NCBI GenBank assembly: GCA_012295275.1
Contig: CM022666.1
Location: 8,649,423-8,701,922 of the forward strand
Reading direction: 5' to 3'
Source of the DNA: Chrysomallon squamiferum
Lineage: Eukaryota; Mollusca; Gastropoda; Neomphalida; Peltospiridae
DNA: 52,500 bases
Position 1 is the first letter of the stretch. The number at the start of each line of letters is the position of its first letter. Shown here in pieces: positions 11,400 to 22,980 of this stretch. The position numbers were made by a program, and so were the translations under genes. A model generated the notes under the pieces. That model worked only from the letters and a program-made list of their open reading frames with translations, searched no databases and was not told where the DNA came from.

Positions 11400-11990
11400 A
11401 GAAACGAAAATAGCAGCGCGCGCTAATTGTCTCGTGGTAGACAGCTGACAGAACACGTTCAAAATGTGTCGTTTTCAATCACGTGGTTTTGTCGCTATTG
11501 GCTCAGTTTTTATTTCTTATTTTTGGAACATCTTCTTGATGAATTACGTACAGTAATTCTCTGCTTCCTTGCGGTCTGTCATCTGCGCACCAAACGGAGA
11601 CACATTCATTTAGACTTGACACACAGGCTGCTGGTTCAGTTCCCGTCGCTAGACGCGTCTGTTTGAAAGAATGACATGACGTAATACGTACATATGTAAC
11701 AATGGAGCCGCTAATGACGTCAGAAATTATACAAAATCATAAAACAAAACAATGATATGACGTGATAATTATATCACGACGTAACAGTACATATGCTGCT
11801 AAATATTATCAAAATATTATGTCATAAAATTAACATGCTTTGATCTATGCATGAAAACAAATACAAGTATTGTAAATGTGAATAATGTTTATTTTAAAGC
11901 TAAAACAATTAAACAGTTTATCATTAAGCAGTATATCTACACATCAAATACTTCGTTTTTCCATATACGGTTTGGGAGAGATTATAATAT
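11400..11990. promoter_or_regulatory. unique island with dyads and CRE
   Basis: CACGTG (11480-11485); a 7-bp inverted repeat GAATTAC/GTAATTC with a 5-nt loop (11541-11559); AGACGCGTCT (11650-11659); TGACGTCA (11715-11722); GCTTTGATC (11837-11845), a TCF/LEF-type site. AT content rises after about 11730. No gene. Confidence 0.38.
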
Positions 11991-12008
11991 TTTCAAAGTA
12001 GGAGCAAG

Positions 12009-12009
<1 letters not shown>

Positions 12010-12052
<43 letters not shown>

Positions 12053-12054
12053 TA

Positions 12055-12084
<30 letters not shown>
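12010..12084. repeat. self-complementary (AAT)n-(ATT)n
   Basis: (AAT)n at 12010-12051 is followed at once by (ATT)n to 12084, so one strand could fold into a long AT hairpin. Confidence 0.95.
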
Positions 12085-12085
<1 letters not shown>

Positions 12086-12311
12086 TTGTTATAAATTTAT
12101 TTTTTATGAAAAAATATTAATGAAAAATTTTGGATATAAAATATCAAATTTGAAAGCAGTATTATTAATATTATTTTCCTTTTATTTATTATCGTTAATA
12201 ATGTAGATGATGATAACTACTACTATTTTTATTACCACTACTACTATGACTTCTACTACACTTACTACTATATCTACTACTAGTAGTATTACTCAGTAAT
12301 ATTGCAACTTT

Positions 12312-12459
<148 letters not shown>

Positions 12460-12849
12460 AATGACCATAATATAATAATTAAATATAATGAAGTAAATAG
12501 TATGGATTTTATATAAGTAAAATAAAATGAGAATAAATATCAGTAAATAATAATAAGAAAGCTGAAATGTTAAATTATATATTAAAAATTAGCTATTTGA
12601 ATAACGTTCACCAAAATATTAATGATCAAAATATTATTAAATACATAAATGTTTTTTAAAATTTAATAATTAAGATATATAATTAAAATAGTAAAAATAA
12701 AAAAATAAAAAGCAATCAAATAAATACATAATTAAATAAATAAAATAAATAAATAAACTAAGGAACAAATACAAAAACAACCAAATAAATAAATAAGAAA
12801 TTATTTAATAATTTAAATAAATAAATTTATTGCTATAAAATTTTCTCGA
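12460..12849. other. AT-rich, no gene
   Basis: A/T-rich with short AAAT units; nothing else is visible. Confidence 0.6.

Positions 12850-12921
<72 letters not shown>
12850..12921. repeat. (AAT)24 microsatellite
   Basis: Uninterrupted trinucleotide array. Confidence 0.98.
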
Positions 12922-12922
<1 letters not shown>

Positions 12923-13104
12923 TAATTTAAATAGGAAAATTGTAGGATGATATCATTTAATAAGTACTGATTTGTGATAGGTACTGATTACTGATTTTAT
13001 AAGTAGATTTAAAGATAATTCTGTTTCGATTATTTTTTAATAAATAAATTAAAAATATTTTCTCTGTGTTTCATAAACAACAGTCTAATGTAATACTTTA
13101 CATT

Positions 13105-13238
13105 AATAAATAAATAAATAAATAAATAGATTGGAAAATAAATAAATAAATAAATAAATTGATAAATAGATTGACAAATAAATAAATAAATAAATAAATA
13201 GATAGATTGATAAATAGATTGACAAATAAATAAATGCA
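13105..13238. repeat. (AAAT)n with 48-bp higher-order unit
   Basis: The string TTGATAAATAGATTGACAAA starts at 13159 and again at 13207, so a 48-bp unit was duplicated inside the tetranucleotide array. Confidence 0.9.
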
Positions 13239-13689
13239 AACGTTTAACAGTATTTTATGCTATTTCATAAAGCTATTTAATTTAAATGTATATTTAAAAT
13301 AAAGATTTTATTATTGTTGTTGTTGTTGTTTGTTTTGATTTGTTTTGTGGTGGCGGGTGAAGGTCTTATTAATCCTGCATATTAAAGTACGCCAAACTTT
13401 AAATGACTCTTGTCAATAGAAAATTCATTTTAACTTGATCTGTTTCGACTTGTTAAATTTACCATTTAATGTCACTGTGCTCGATTTCTTTTCTTTTCTT
13501 TCTCTCTGTTTTTTCATTTTTTTTTTTATTCTTGTTATTTTCTTTTTTTAATTTCACTCTTTCCGCCTTCCAGATACTTATTTTTGGTCTGGTTATTTCT
13601 CAAGAAAATTTAGCTGAAAAAAAAAAAAAAAAAAATCTATATATAATTTTCTATAATATTTCCCAGCTTGTGTTTGTCGTTCCTACTTG
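13239..13689. other. mixed AT-rich, no gene
   Basis: TTG units (13310-13330), a short unique part (13340-13460), a T-rich run and an A-run (13617-13636). Confidence 0.5.
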
Positions 13690-14250
13690 AACGAAGAACA
13701 ATACTCTCAAACGACCCATCACTTCTGAAACACGTCAAAAAAACCACAACGCAAAATTCGTACTGACATCGAACGCTTCGCCCAAATTTACAATAAAGAC
13801 GATCATCGAAGCGGGGCAGGCCGCTTTTGTCTGCGAATAATCTCCCTTGGCGAGGGTGCCCAGCTTCTCACGGCAGGCGAGTGATTAGGCCGGGTTCTCC
13901 TACTCCTTCACCGTCGTTGCCAAGGTAACAAGGGCAGCGAAGCGGTCTGCCGTGTCATCAGAGGTTTCGATGAATGGAATATATTTCAATATTATTCTCG
14001 TTTCGTGTCATGAATTTGTCATTTTTTACTCGCTCTCCTTGCTGTGTATTCTTCGCTTTCTTTTCAAGTCGGCGTGGATTTTATTTTGCAGCGCGTCTCT
14101 GTTGTTTGTGGAATTTTTATTCTGGTCTGTCATATTACAATCTAGTCAAAAGGGAATCTCTTGTAGGCGAAAAGAATATCGCTAATAAATAGATTTAAAA
14201 TAATCGTGTCAGATTATAAAGCGATTTCTGATATTTATTAATGCTTCCCT
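13690..14250. promoter_or_regulatory. unique CpG-containing island
   Basis: Higher GC than its flanks. It has an AAGCGG/CCGCTT hairpin (13809-13826) and an RFX X-box listed separately. The 3' part (13950-14190) is open in two frames (72 and 77 codons) but hydrophobic and unrecognised. Confidence 0.35.
13916..13929 (+). promoter_or_regulatory. RFX X-box
   Basis: GTTGCCAAGGTAAC matches the imperfect-palindrome X-box GTTGCCATGGCAAC at 12 of 14 positions. RFX factors bind such sites, classically at ciliary genes. Presence is seen; use is inferred. Confidence 0.4.
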
Positions 14251-14273
14251 CGTTTTCCTTGTGTCCGTTCTAT

Positions 14274-14458
14274 CTATTTTTTTTTTTTTTTTGATGCTTT
14301 TTCTTTCTCTCAGTCTGTCTTTATTAGACCAGTTATCTGTTATTAATGTTAATGTCTTTCAAGTTTTTCTTTTTCTTTTTCTGTTTTGCATTCTTCCATC
14401 TATCTATCTGTCAGTTTGTATATCTGTATCTTATATATATATATATATATACATACAT

Positions 14459-14502
<44 letters not shown>

Positions 14503-14648
14503 AAAGTGTATATGTATAATATTATTTCTGTCACTCCCTCTCTATCTGTGTATCTGTTTATCTATATTTATACCTTTCTATTAACCTATCTATCTGTCTC
14601 TCTATCTGACTGTCTCTCTATCCATCCATCCATCTACCTGACTGTTTA
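14274..14648. repeat. T-run, (AT)/(ACAT) and CTAT/CTGT repeats
   Basis: T-run near 14280, (TA)n/(ACAT)n at about 14430-14500, TATC/TGTC units to 14640. Confidence 0.9.
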
Positions 14649-15288
14649 GCTAACTATCTTTGTCTCTCTCTCTTTTATGAAGCATAATACTAAACAAATA
14701 AAAAATTAAAAAATGGATTCATATAAATAATATAAAGAAATAAAGATTTAAAACTGAATATACAATAATTACAATATCTGTTTGGATTTTTAAAATGATT
14801 TTCTAAACATTCATCATTTTCAAAAGTAGTCTTACTATAATACTTTTTTTTATAAGAATGAAGTAAAAAACATATATGTATATAATGCAAACAACAATAA
14901 AACTGAAAGGAAATAAAATAAAATACAGCGAAATAAAATAAATTAAATTAAATAAAAATAAAATAAAAATAAAAGATATTTACATAATTTTAGTAATGTA
15001 ATGTACGTAATTTGAAAACCAAAATGTTTTTACATCTTCACTGTATATGATTTATTTATTTATTTATTTATTTATTTATTATATATCTCTGTGTGTTTGT
15101 GTATGTATTTGTGTGCGTTTATGAGTTTTCATGAAGCGATATGTAAAGAAATATATGAATTTAATCTGCAAGTAAACAGATATAGAGACACGTAGATAAA
15201 TAAACAAATCAGCAAACAAACAAATAAATAAATAAATAAACAAACAAACTAATAAAGTAATTAATTATTAAATAAATTAAAACAAAAA

Positions 15289-15319
<31 letters not shown>

Positions 15320-15660
15320 ATGAATAAATTATAAACAAAAAAATAAACTAATAAATAAAATAAACTAAAGCAAAACGAAAGAAAATCTTTTCACAGATCA
15401 ATATTAATTTATAACAACGCTTGACGTTGAAAAATTAATTTATAACATTTAGAAATTAAATTTTAAAAAAAAAGAAGAAAATTATTAAGGAAAGAAAAAA
15501 ATTATATCCGAAGATAATAAATATATATATATAATTTACGAAAAAAAAAAAAAAAAAAAAAAACGAAAGAAAAACGGAAAAAGAAAATATTGATAAAAAA
15601 AACCCCTGTAGTTTGAAAAATTAATTTATAATTAAATTCAACCATATTTCAAAATAATCT
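14649..15660. other. A-rich low-complexity stretch
   Basis: AAAT/AAAAT repeats at 14910-14975, 15050-15080 and 15215-15330, and A23 at 15541-15563. No gene. Confidence 0.65.
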
Positions 15661-16315
15661 TTTAATTAAAACGAAAGCGAGGTTTTCTGACGCACCGAAA
15701 CACCTCCAGTTGACGCGGAGAAATTTCATTTTTAGAATATTTACTAAGATTAACTCTGGCTTCCTGAAGTCGGATTTGCTATATTCTGCGTCTAGCACGT
15801 CTTAAAAGAAACATTTCATACTGGATCACTAATAGGAATTTTCAATAGACTTAATTTGAAATGAACGTAACAGCATATTTCTGCATATTGATTTTCATAA
15901 CATACGGTACGAATTACTCCTTCAATAAAACGGTATTAATCCGCCGATGAGAATGATTCCCCATCATATTTTACCCCCACCCCAATCATTTCCGCCTAAC
16001 TTTGAATTATCAGCATCGTTAGGAAATTTGTTAGTTGCGAGATCGCGTCCCATTGTAAGCAGTTTACAATAATTTAGAAACTGTTAGAAAAATTCATCTC
16101 TAAAACATAATGAATTACATATTACATTATTTGTTAGTCTAATTCAGATAACCACGAAATGTGTGACCACGAAAAACGTACTTTAACCCTCAGTTAATGG
16201 TACAACGTTGTAAAAGACTGTTTAACCAGAACCTCGTAATTTCTACAAAGACCGGCACGGGTTCTTTTGTGTCACATTTGAAATTATAATTTTATTCTTT
16301 AGCGAATAAAGAGAT
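15661..16315. promoter_or_regulatory. unique island
   Basis: About 0.65 kb without simple repeats. TTGTAA/TTACAA dyad near 16055-16072; ACCACGAAA occurs twice (16151 and 16166), resembling paired RUNX-type half sites. No ORF or RNA is recognised. Confidence 0.33.
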
Positions 16316-16370
16316 TTTAATTAAAAAAAATAATAAAAAATAAAAAAATAAAATAATATGTCTGTCTGTC

Positions 16371-16795
16371 GGTCACTAAGTCTGAATTTTGACTTTTAAT
16401 GCTGAATACGTGTTTGAGTAATGCGGGGTTTTATGTACCTACTTAAATCCTGGAACACCTGGTTGGCTGAGGTGCCTTTGATCTCTCGTTTACCTGTTTA
16501 GCTATTCGGCAGATTATCTTTATGGCCAAATACAATTATAGAAGAAAGGAAATTATATTTGCCCCATTCTGGCGTTAAATATTTGTGAATCCGCAGCGTT
16601 TGTAATTGTTAAATGACCAAGAGATTCATAATCGAGCTCGTTTTATTGTCATTTGTTTATTTTCTTCTATTTTTGAAGATTTATTTTATCGTTGAATTAA
16701 TTCCGCGATTATTTAATGACTGAAATAAATTTGTGACGGTCAATAATGGTAGATGTTGTTTGGAGTTTTTCTTACTGTCGTATTTATATATTATT
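16371..16795. promoter_or_regulatory. unique island with TCF/LEF site
   Basis: CCTTTGATC (16475-16483) is a consensus TCF/LEF site. It directly follows a CACCT...AGGTG dyad (16456-16474) of the paired E-box type used by ZEB/Snail zinc fingers. No gene is seen. Confidence 0.35.
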
Positions 16796-16854
16796 AATAT
16801 TATTACTGTTGTTGTTGTAGTTGTTGCTGTTGTTGTTTTTCCTATTATATTTTA

Positions 16855-16917
<63 letters not shown>

Positions 16918-17138
16918 GTCGTCATCATAATAATCATCTACATCATTATCATCATCATCTATAAATGGGAATTTTATGCATCTCTTTTTAAATACATATT
17001 TTTGTTATTTTGTTATTTTACTTTTTTAGAAATAGCTTTCAATGTTAGAAAGAAAACCGATTATTTTTATTTAAATATTTATTTATTTATTTACTAATTT
17101 ATTTCTTTATTTGTTTGTTTGTTTGTTTGTTTGTTTGT

Positions 17139-17173
<35 letters not shown>

Positions 17174-17190
17174 CTTACTTATTTATATTT
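16796..17190. repeat. (TTG), (ATT)n, (GTTT)n and (TTTA)n arrays
   Basis: TTG 16806-16840, (ATT)n 16856-16917, (GTTT)n 17111-17140, TTTA to 17186, with short unique pieces between. Confidence 0.92.
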
Positions 17191-18060
17191 ATTCATAAAA
17201 TAATTGTTACGCTAAATATTATTGCTATTGTTTTTTACCTGCGTTTTTACTGATATTTATTATTATTTAATTTATTATTATTAATAAAAGTATTTTAGTC
17301 TTTGAAACTGATAACAATAAGTTGTCACTGATCTTGTCATATTTCATTTTGTAGTCAGTTTCTTTTTATTTTCATTTCGTTTTGTTCTTTTCATTCTTTT
17401 ATTATTATAGTTATTTCTTTGGTGTGTTTAGCGGTTTTTATATTTATTGTTTACAGTTCTTTTGTGCTGTTGTTATACGTAGTGATTTATAAATTGTTCT
17501 TTTTTAATATTTGAAGAATAGATGAACAAATGAATGAATGAATGAATGATAAAAGAAAATATTAAAGAAAGAAAAATAACGATAATGGAAAAAAAATATA
17601 AAATACAATGAAAGAAAAAGAAAAAAAAAAAAGAACAGAAAAGATATTAAAAAAGATATTAAAAACACTTAAAAAAATCAATTTAAGAATTAATGATTAA
17701 ATAAAAAAAGAAAGAAAAATATAAAAGCAAGAAAGAAGGAAAAATAAATGCGGAGGAATTAAAATAATAATAAAGAAAGCTTTCAGTGTATTTATATTAT
17801 AAAAACAGATTAATTATTTTCTTATTAACCATTACTATTTACTTCTCTACTTCGTTATTTACTCCATTTAATATATTATATAGTATATTTCATATATTTC
17901 ATAATTGCATTTTTAATAATACAATATACAAACAATTATATTTTACTTAATATTCTGTTAACTAATTAAGAAAATATATACGATTGTTATATTAACTGAC
18001 TTATATATTTTCTGTAATGAAATTAATTATTAATTATATACAGTATAACATATATTTCCC
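17191..18060. other. AT-rich gene-free stretch
   Basis: A/T-rich with GAAT units near 17530 and A-runs; nothing is supported. Confidence 0.65.
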
Positions 18061-18167
18061 CTTTAATGTTTGACCCAGAGATATCGATTCTGTACAACGA
18101 TATAAATTTACCTAAAGTGTCTTCGTTTAATACCTGGTATTATTTATTAGCTTCGGGTATTCAAGAG

Positions 18168-18195
18168 TGTGTGTGTGTTTGTGTGTTATATATGT

Positions 18196-18230
<35 letters not shown>

Positions 18231-18248
18231 CACATGCACACACACACT

Positions 18249-18296
<48 letters not shown>
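18168..18296. repeat. (GT), (CA)n and (AT)n array
   Basis: (CA)n at 18197-18226 and (AT)n at about 18254-18296, with GT units upstream. Confidence 0.95.
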
Positions 18297-18300
<4 letters not shown>

Positions 18301-18378
18301 GACGGACAACAGACCATATATGTATAAATAAGCTGAAATAATTAAAATGTGTTGTGAATGTTTATTTTATTGTCAGTA

Positions 18379-18384
<6 letters not shown>

Positions 18385-18409
<25 letters not shown>
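18385..18409. repeat. poly-A, 25 bp
   Basis: Uninterrupted A run. Confidence 0.95.
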
Positions 18410-18542
18410 GGATTTTCGATTATTCAAATAAATATCTGTACTGTATCGGGAAATACTGTCGATAGATTTTACCAATAGCATTAATCTGTATGTATGTCTC
18501 CTGTCTATATGTATCTCTATATACCTCTGTCGTTTCCTCCTT

Positions 18543-18545
<3 letters not shown>

Positions 18546-18628
<83 letters not shown>
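18546..18628. repeat. (TC)41 microsatellite
   Basis: Pure dinucleotide array flanked by TATG/TCTG units. Confidence 0.98.
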
Positions 18629-18632
<4 letters not shown>

Positions 18633-18639
18633 GTCAAGT

Positions 18640-18915
18640 GAAGGAACTGTATGTTCTCTTAATACATTTTTGTAGACAGTGGTACAGTCATTTATTTTAT
18701 ATATATATGATTATGTCTTCAGTTTTAAGTATTTATGAATGTTTAGTGATAATATATTATTATAGTTAGCAGTCAGTTTGAGATATGTTAGAGCAGTGGG
18801 GTCTACAACAGTTTTAGTTTTTCCGTTAAGAACGAGGATGAATAAATTCCTTCCATTTGCAGCTCTTGAACAGTTGTCCATGAAAGAAGCATTTATAAAG
18901 ATTCCCAATACTTTT
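18640..18915. other. possible transposon relic
   Basis: Unique sequence containing CAGTGGGGTCTACAAC (18794-18809), which loosely resembles hAT-type termini beginning CAGNGG. The minus strand is open for 56 codons from an ATG (MDNCSRAANGRN...) with ordinary composition but no recognised domain. No second terminus or target duplication was found. Confidence 0.15.
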
Positions 18916-19236
18916 TTTTAAGACATAAATATAATATTAATTCTCAGTCAAAGGATAAAATAAAAATAGATTATTTTTTCTTACTGTTGTAAATACACTT
19001 TTTTTTTTATAACGAAATGATTACGAAAATAAATTAAGAAGCTTGATGCAGCAACATTACTGTTTAATATGATGAACATTCCAAACATGTTACGTTTTAA
19101 ATTAGCATAAATTATGAACATTCCTACAGAATGTCTACAAATACGAAAACAAATATAAATTCGTTTTTATTTTTATAGAAGAAAGTACGCAACTACATAT
19201 AATTAAAAACATATACTGAAAAAATATATAAATTAC
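18916..19236. other. AT-rich, no gene
   Basis: Mixed A/T sequence; nothing is supported. Confidence 0.55.

Positions 19237-19266
<30 letters not shown>
19237..19266. repeat. (AAT)10
   Basis: Short pure array. Confidence 0.95.
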
Positions 19267-19267
<1 letters not shown>

Positions 19268-19680
19268 TCAGTAATAAAATACTGAAACAATTAAACAATT
19301 TCATCGTGTATATATATAAATAACGTAAGTAGACATTGATTGTTATTCGTAAGGCTAATCTAATGTAATTCAAATAATAAAAAAACAGGTCAATAATAAA
19401 ATATTTAAAGAGTAACATGATAAAACAACAGAACTCAAACATTTACGTCTTCACTTATTTCCAAATTTTTGTTTTCGTTTGTGTGCTTTTCTTTTTCTTT
19501 TTTTTTTATTTTTTCTTTTTTTCTGTTTGATTTTGTTATTTGTTTGCGTTATCCTTCGCTTTATTATCGCTCCACAAAATGAAAAAAATAAAACAGTTGA
19601 CATAAAGTTACTGCTTTGTTAAAACATTCACAGATTTCATGATTGCAATATAAATATTTAATTATCATTTAATTATTTTT
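19267..19680. other. AT-rich, no gene
   Basis: T-rich tracts (19480-19530) and mixed sequence; nothing is supported. Confidence 0.55.
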
Positions 19681-19693
19681 CTTTTATTTTCAG

Positions 19694-19864
19694 ATGAATT
19701 TGCATTCAGCTTGCTCTCACCTTTTCGAGTTTTCATTTTCACCACGCCAGTCAGAAAAAAACAACAAAAAAACTAAGGAGAAAGAAACGAACAAAACACA
19801 AACAATATATACATATGTAAAAGGAATCCAAAAGAAGAGGAAAAAAAAAAAAAATAATAATTGA
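19694..19864 (+). CDS. speculative 56-aa ORF after splice-acceptor-like site
   Basis: A good acceptor-like sequence (TTTTCTTTTATTTTCAG, ending 19693) abuts an ATG. The frame runs 56 codons to TGA. It begins MNLHSACSHLFEFSFSPRQS and then becomes lysine/asparagine-rich from A-rich DNA. No domain is recognised. The ATG context overlaps an octamer ATTTGCAT (19698-19705), which is an alternative reason for conservation. Probably chance. Confidence 0.08.
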   Translation: MNLHSACSHLFEFSFSPRQSEKNNKKTKEKETNKTQTIYTYVKGIQKKRKKKKNNN

Positions 19865-20105
19865 GTACAAATTTATTGTTTAAATTATTCAAACATTGGA
19901 TTGAACTTTCTGAATTGAATTGTGTTTGTAAAAAAAAAAAAATAAAATAATAAAAAAAAAGAGATAAATAAATAAAAATAAAAAATAAAATAAAATAAAA
20001 TCAGAAAAAAAAGTGAAAAGTAGACAAAAACACAAAAATATGTAAATATAGTATATGTTCAGTAGTTATGTTTATATCATAAGAAAAAAGAAAAAAGCGA
20101 CCTAA

Positions 20106-20107
<2 letters not shown>

Positions 20108-20156
<49 letters not shown>

Positions 20157-20205
20157 AGAAGAAAATACGAAAGAAAATTAGCAACAACAACAACAACAAA
20201 AAGTA
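20108..20205. repeat. long poly-A and (AAC)
   Basis: A36 at 20108-20143, A13 after one G, then AAC units near 20185-20200. Confidence 0.95.
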
Positions 20206-20579
20206 GAAGAAGAAAAAATAACAAGAATATTAAGATAGATAACTAAGTAGGTATGTAAGTAAATAAATAATGCGAACACAAAATCCTCGGAATTTCTTCT
20301 TCTATGTATATGAAAACTTTTCAAAACATTTGAATTAAATAAACAGAAACTTTTGAAAACTATTAACAAGATGTCATTAACGAATGGAAACAGACATAGG
20401 AAATCCCTGGAACAAAAATTGCCAATCACAGAAGTTGTTACAGATGCTGGTGAAATCTCTTGATTATTTTTACACAAAATAAAACTGAAATAAAATGTAA
20501 AATCACTTTTGACTTGTTTTTGTTTATACAAAATTAGTTGATAACATGTTAAAGAATTAATTTAAAATTAAAATAAATA
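20206..20579. other. mixed unique DNA, no supported gene
   Basis: Open on the minus strand for 117 codons (20178-20531), but the ends are repeat-derived (poly-Cys from the AAC tract). A 30-codon plus-strand frame (20371-20463) was also considered and dropped. Confidence 0.4.
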
Positions 20580-20692
20580 TACACACATACACAAATATGT
20601 CCATACATACATACATACACACATACATACACACATACATACATACACACATACAAACATACAAACATACGTACATACATACATACACACAT
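20580..20692. repeat. (ACAT)n/(CA) array
   Basis: CATA units with CACA variants. Confidence 0.95.
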
Positions 20693-20759
20693 TGATGCGC
20701 ACGTATATAGTTTACGCACAGTATATTTATTATTGCTCTCTTTCTGTCTCCCTATCACT

Positions 20760-21360
20760 GTTTAATGTTTTATGATGTGAAATTTTGAATTATCCTAACT
20801 GTCTCTCTGTGTATTGAAAATAAAACGATAAACAAATTAATTTTAACACTTGTGAGTAAAACAGGTGCGAGATAGGTGTCTGGTCATCTAAGCAACATCT
20901 TTCATATAAACTAACGACATATAACAGTTGTTCCTTTTAAAGAATGTCTGTCTGTCTGTCTGGCTGGCTGTCTGTGTCATGTCTGGCCTCTATAAACAAA
21001 ACAAAACAAATTTCACCTGTCCACTGAGAAAAGAAAATTAATTTTTAAAACGTGTGACAACAGGTGTATTAATATAACCCAGTCAGTAGTTTTAATGTAT
21101 CTGTCTGGCAGTCTGTCTGTCAGAAAAAATGGAGAAGAAGTTAAAACTCAAAACGTAGTCAATAATAAAAGACACGAAATTACCAATTTTAAATTTGTTG
21201 GAACAGCTGTGTTTGACTTCGTGCTAACAAATCTGTCTGTACGCCGAGTCTGTCCGTGTAGATGTCTGTGTGTCTGTCTTCCTGCAGAAAACCACACGTT
21301 ATCAGCAGAGTAATGTTAATGATGTATGACTCATTAAAACATATGTTTCAACGATTTTAC
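20760..21360. repeat. diverged duplication with TCTG tracts
   Basis: Two similar blocks: AAATTAATTTT...TGTGA...ACAGGTG at about 20835-20870 and 21037-21070, each followed by TTTTAA...TCTGTCTG (20935-20970 and 21090-21120). A third TCTG block lies at 21230-21285. The spacing is uneven, so this is an old tandem duplication or two copies of a dispersed repeat. No gene. Confidence 0.45.
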
Positions 21361-21380
21361 ATTTTTCTTTTCTTGTTAGC

Positions 21381-21474
21381 AACGACAACAGCAGCAGCAG
21401 CAGCAGCAACAACAACAACAACATAATAATAATAAGAAGAAGAAGAAGAAGAAAAAAGAAGAAGAAGAAGAAAG
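21381..21474. repeat. compound (CAG)(CAA)(AAT)(AAG) array
   Basis: Six to seven CAG units at about 21389-21408, then CAA, TAA and AAG units. Confidence 0.95.
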
Positions 21475-21664
21475 AATGTTGACAACAGTAATAAATAAAT
21501 AAATAAAAAGAAGTAATTAAATAAAATGCATGTTGAAATGAATGTTAATTTGCAAACCGTGAAGCATTTATTTGACTTTAAATCAATCTCTCTCGCTATC
21601 TGTCTATCACTTTCTGTATATCTAGCCATCTATTTGTTTTTAGTTATACATTTTTCATCAAAAC

Positions 21665-21667
<3 letters not shown>

Positions 21668-21699
<32 letters not shown>
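21668..21699. repeat. poly-A, 32 bp
   Basis: Uninterrupted A run. Confidence 0.95.
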
Positions 21700-21700
<1 letters not shown>

Positions 21701-22410
21701 AATCAATAACAAAATACATGACAAATATTAAAAAGTTAAGAACACAGGTGCGTTTGCACCACTTTTAATCGGCGGATCTTTAAACATTGCGAGGATTAAC
21801 TTTCACAGAAAATAATTACATGTAATTTTAGAAGAAAACGCAATGTTGAAATACTTCCATTCGTTAGAAGTAACGTCAGCTTTATTGCAATTTTTCATTT
21901 TTTAACTTGGCACCGCCTGACGATAATGGGAGTAAATTATGGGTATCAGATTGTTATGGTCGCCATGTTCGAGTATAATTGTTTCACCAGAGCTCCGTGG
22001 TGCTCGGCAATAACGGATTTATTAAAAACAGCTTGATGCATTTCCTCGCAGAATATTGCCGAGAGAATTCAAGTGTGCAGAAGCAGTATCGGTGGTTACA
22101 GGTGGATGTTGTCGTTGGTGTTGTCTTGGTTGTTGTAGCAGACTTACATGACATCATTTAAGTCAGAAGCATCGTTTTGTTTTCGGCGATGCTATGATCT
22201 GTCGTTGTTATCGTCATCCTCATCATCATACTCATTCGTGAACATGAAGAAAATTACATATCATGTAGTTCTTTACTGTTTTCTCATAACAAAGTTAAAC
22301 ATAATTCAGTCATTATTATCTTTATTAACGACAGAAGCTGCAATAACCACAGTGTCTTTACTTGTAATAGGTTTGTTTTTTACATCATCACCAGAGAGGG
22401 AAGAGCAGAC
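21700..22410. promoter_or_regulatory. unique island with 10-bp inverted repeat
   Basis: A perfect inverted repeat CTCGGCAATA (22003-22012) / TATTGCCGAG (22054-22063) is separated by 41 bp. A GGTGC-GTTT-GCACC tetraloop hairpin lies at 21747-21760. The left arm contains the recurring word GCTCGGCAAT. Towards 22100-22230 the sequence becomes GTT/CAT-rich. No gene is supported. Confidence 0.35.
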
Positions 22411-22412
22411 AG

Positions 22413-22414
<2 letters not shown>

Positions 22415-22500
<86 letters not shown>
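22415..22500. repeat. (AG)43 microsatellite
   Basis: Pure dinucleotide array. Confidence 0.98.
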
Positions 22501-22502
<2 letters not shown>

Positions 22503-22980
22503 TACATAAATAAAAAACCAAAATTGAACTGACATGAGAGAATATCAAAAATATAAATTTTTGTATAAGCCATATAACAAGTAAACATAGTTAAATGAAT
22601 TAGGTGCTTGGTGTGCGTCCTTCTAAACTAGGCAAAGCAGTGAGAGGAATTTGGTACTTCAGTCAAACCAAACCCGTTGCAATCCTTCACTTTGCACAAG
22701 AACATCATCTACAATAATATTTTTAAATTTGTACACTTTGCCCTGTTTAAGAATAAAATCTTAATTAAAAACAAATTAAAAAACAAAAACGAAAACAACA
22801 TTCTTTTATTTAATTTTTTCTACAAACAAAGAAGGAATTGTTCTTTTGATAGAGAGCATGATTTTATTAGTTCAAATGAGAGATCAGATTTTTCATGAAC
22901 ACCCATTCCATGAATAATAATAACAAAAAAAAAGAACAAAAAAAAGAAGATGTTTAAAAAATCTCTTCTTTCATATTCTT
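22501..22980. other. mixed unique/A-rich DNA
   Basis: Unique at 22580-22740, A-rich after. No feature is supported. Confidence 0.45.

Noticed and set aside
18640-18915. Intact hAT transposon
   Set aside because: Only a loose CAGNGG-type start is seen; no inverted partner, 8-bp duplication or transposase domain.
20371-20463. 30-codon frame MSLTNGNRHRKSLEQKLPIT...
   Set aside because: Short, no splice sites or Kozak support of note, overlaps a different open frame; expected by chance.
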